From Afipia sp. (GTDB taxonomy: Bacteria; Pseudomonadota; Alphaproteobacteria; Rhizobiales; Xanthobacteraceae), in contig JAPLPA010000265.1 in assembly GCA_026400415.1 (NCBI GenBank), positions 3,828 through 9,654 on the forward strand: a stretch of DNA of 5,827 bases, read 5' to 3'. A program made the position numbers and the translations under genes. Below are positions 5,005 through 5,827 of the stretch, one piece after another. The notes beneath the pieces were generated by a model. That model saw nothing but the letters and a program-made list of their open reading frames with translations, did no database searches and had not been told where the DNA came from. Positions within the stretch are counted from its first letter, which is position 1; every line of letters begins with the position of its first letter.

Positions 5005-5827
5005 TTACCCGAGCCGTCCCGCCGCATGGGCCAGCAGCGTGTAGACGAGGCCGGTTTCCGAGGCGAGCTGGTTGCGCAGCGCCGCGGGTCCGCGGTCGTT
5101 GCGCAAAATATCGTCCAGCAATTTCTCGAACTCTTTGATGTAGCGGTCGACCGTCGCCTTGAAGCCGCGCTCGGCGCGATATTTCCGCGCTACTTCGTCG
5201 AACGCCTTTTGGCCGGCAGGCGTGTAGAGCCGCTTGGTGAACGCCTTGCGCTCGCCGCGCTGATAGCGTTCCCACATTTCGGAAGCGAGGTCACGATCCA
5301 CCAGCCGCCCGATATCGAGCGCCAGCGTCTCCAGCGGATTGGCTGAGGCAGGGTGCGACCGACCGCGTCCACGGGGCGGCTCGTCATTGCCATCGGCGCG
5401 GGTCAGCAGATTGGACAGCCAGCCGTCACTGTCGTCGCCATTCGGCGCAACGGGAGGCGCGTCGGTGCGGCGCGGACCTGCGGGCGCGAATTCCGGCGGC
5501 GGCAGGTTTGAGGCGCTGCCATTGTCGCGCGGCCCACGCGGAGCAGGGCGAGACTCCTGACGCGAGTCCTGACGTGATTCTTGCCTTGCGCCGGCAGTCG
5601 CCATCATCGGCTCTTCTTCGCGTACGCGATTGCTTGTCGTCGTGACATCGAGGCCGCGTCCGTGGCGCGCGACGATGCGATTGAGTTCGGCCAGCGCCTC
5701 GATCTGATCGACGATGACCTTACGCATCTGAGCGGTGCTCTCGGCGGCCTCCTGCGGCATTTCGAGAACGCCCTTGCGTAACTCCACACGGGTCGATTCA
5801 AGCTCGGTGTGCAGTTCGGCTGCCATC
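5005..5827 (-). CDS. C-terminal part of a large Rhizobiales coiled-coil protein (GPR/RgsE-like?)
   Basis: The frame runs to the right edge, so this is the C-terminal end (at least 273 residues) of a longer protein. The ATG at 5824-5826 is probably internal. From the visible start, about 1-60 is charged amphipathic helix (VELRKGVLEMPQEAAEST and QIEALAELNRIVARHGRGLDV) suited to a coiled coil. Residues about 62-160 are a disordered Pro/Ser/Arg linker with the repeat RQES-RQDS-RQES at 81-92. Residues about 162-273 form a compact helical domain (NPLETLALDIGRLVD, the LYTPAGQKAFDEVARKY stretch, SETGLVYTLLAHAAGRLG). No membrane segment or enzyme motif is seen. From memory, this ending resembles very long Rhizobiales proteins labelled kinesin-like, apolipoprotein-like or negative regulator of septation ring, a group that includes the Agrobacterium growth pole ring protein GPR and Sinorhizobium RgsE. 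A role in polar growth is inference. The gene is convergent with mlaD and shares its terminator. Confidence 0.8.
   Translation of the reverse strand, partial: MAAELHTELESTRVELRKGVLEMPQEAAESTAQMRKVIVDQIEALAELNRIVARHGRGLDVTTTSNRVREEEPMMATAGARQESRQDSRQESRPAPRGPRDNGSASNLPPPEFAPAGPRRTDAPPVAPNGDDSDGWLSNLLTRADGNDEPPRGRGRSHPASANPLETLALDIGRLVDRDLASEMWERYQRGERKAFTKRLYTPAGQKAFDEVARKYRAERGFKATVDRYIKEFEKLLDDILRNDRGPAALRNQLASETGLVYTLLAHAAGRLG
5548..5586 (-). repeat. Short in-frame tandem repeat encoding RQ(E/D)S units
   Basis: Three adjacent 12-base units on the plus strand (5552-5563, 5564-5575, 5576-5587) encode RQES, RQDS and RQES on the minus strand. The first two units match at 10 of 12 bases and the third is more diverged. 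The repeat lies in the disordered linker of the coiled-coil protein, where small slippage events would change length without breaking the frame. Confidence 0.6.

Noticed and set aside
4619..5275. A 218-residue minus-strand frame across the end of mlaD and the terminator
   Set aside because: It is antisense to mlaD, runs through the terminator hairpin and overlaps the coiled-coil gene in another frame. The product is Arg-rich and shows no domain.
5552..5587. Possible CRISPR or regulatory repeat array
   Set aside because: The 12-base units are contiguous, diverged and in frame within a coding linker. They are a protein-level repeat with no spacers.

Overview
The window looks like a piece of an alphaproteobacterial chromosome, most likely Hyphomicrobiales (Rhizobiales), possibly near Bradyrhizobium, Rhodopseudomonas, Nitrobacter or Afipia. 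This is inferred from the high-GC coding style, from a STAS-fused MlaE permease followed by an MlaF-type ATPase and an MCE protein, and from a long Rhizobiales-type coiled-coil protein at the right edge. No phage, transposon, CRISPR, tRNA or rRNA signature was seen. The sequence is almost fully coding, and nothing in it looks recently transferred.

Left block (1-1021, + strand): the C-terminal two thirds of an HcaT-like MFS transporter, cut by the left edge, then a 96-residue DUF1330 protein one base downstream. The two are very probably co-transcribed. The DUF1330 gene runs tail-to-tail into a dipeptide epimerase of the enolase superfamily (1018-2001, - strand). The two stop codons share a 4-base overlap, and there is no terminator between them.

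Central block (2138-4928, + strand): a compact three-gene lipid-transport operon. It encodes a permease with an N-terminal STAS (MlaB-like) domain fused to an MlaE domain, an MlaF-type ATPase, and a membrane-anchored MCE (MlaD-like) protein. Together these should form an inner-membrane Mla/MCE complex that moves phospholipids or related lipids between the inner and outer membranes. No MlaC, MlaA or auxiliary lipoprotein gene follows, because the operon ends at a strong GCGA-loop hairpin. A 136-base divergent intergenic region (2002-2137) separates the operon from the epimerase and must hold the promoters for both.

Right block (5005-5827, - strand): the C-terminal 273 or more residues of a large protein. 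It has a coiled-coil segment, a low-complexity Pro/Arg/Ser linker and a conserved-looking helical C-terminal domain. It resembles the end of the very long apolipoprotein-like or kinesin-like proteins of Rhizobiales, the group that includes the growth pole ring protein GPR/RgsE. That assignment is from memory and is tentative. The hairpin at 4946-4977 lies between the convergent mlaD and this gene and reads as a terminator in both directions.

No clearly new system is evident. The points most worth a second look are the fused STAS-MlaE with a short-tailed ATPase, the missing periplasmic partner, the true substrate of the epimerase (dipeptide or N-acetyl-D-glutamate), and the C-terminal domain of the partial coiled-coil protein.
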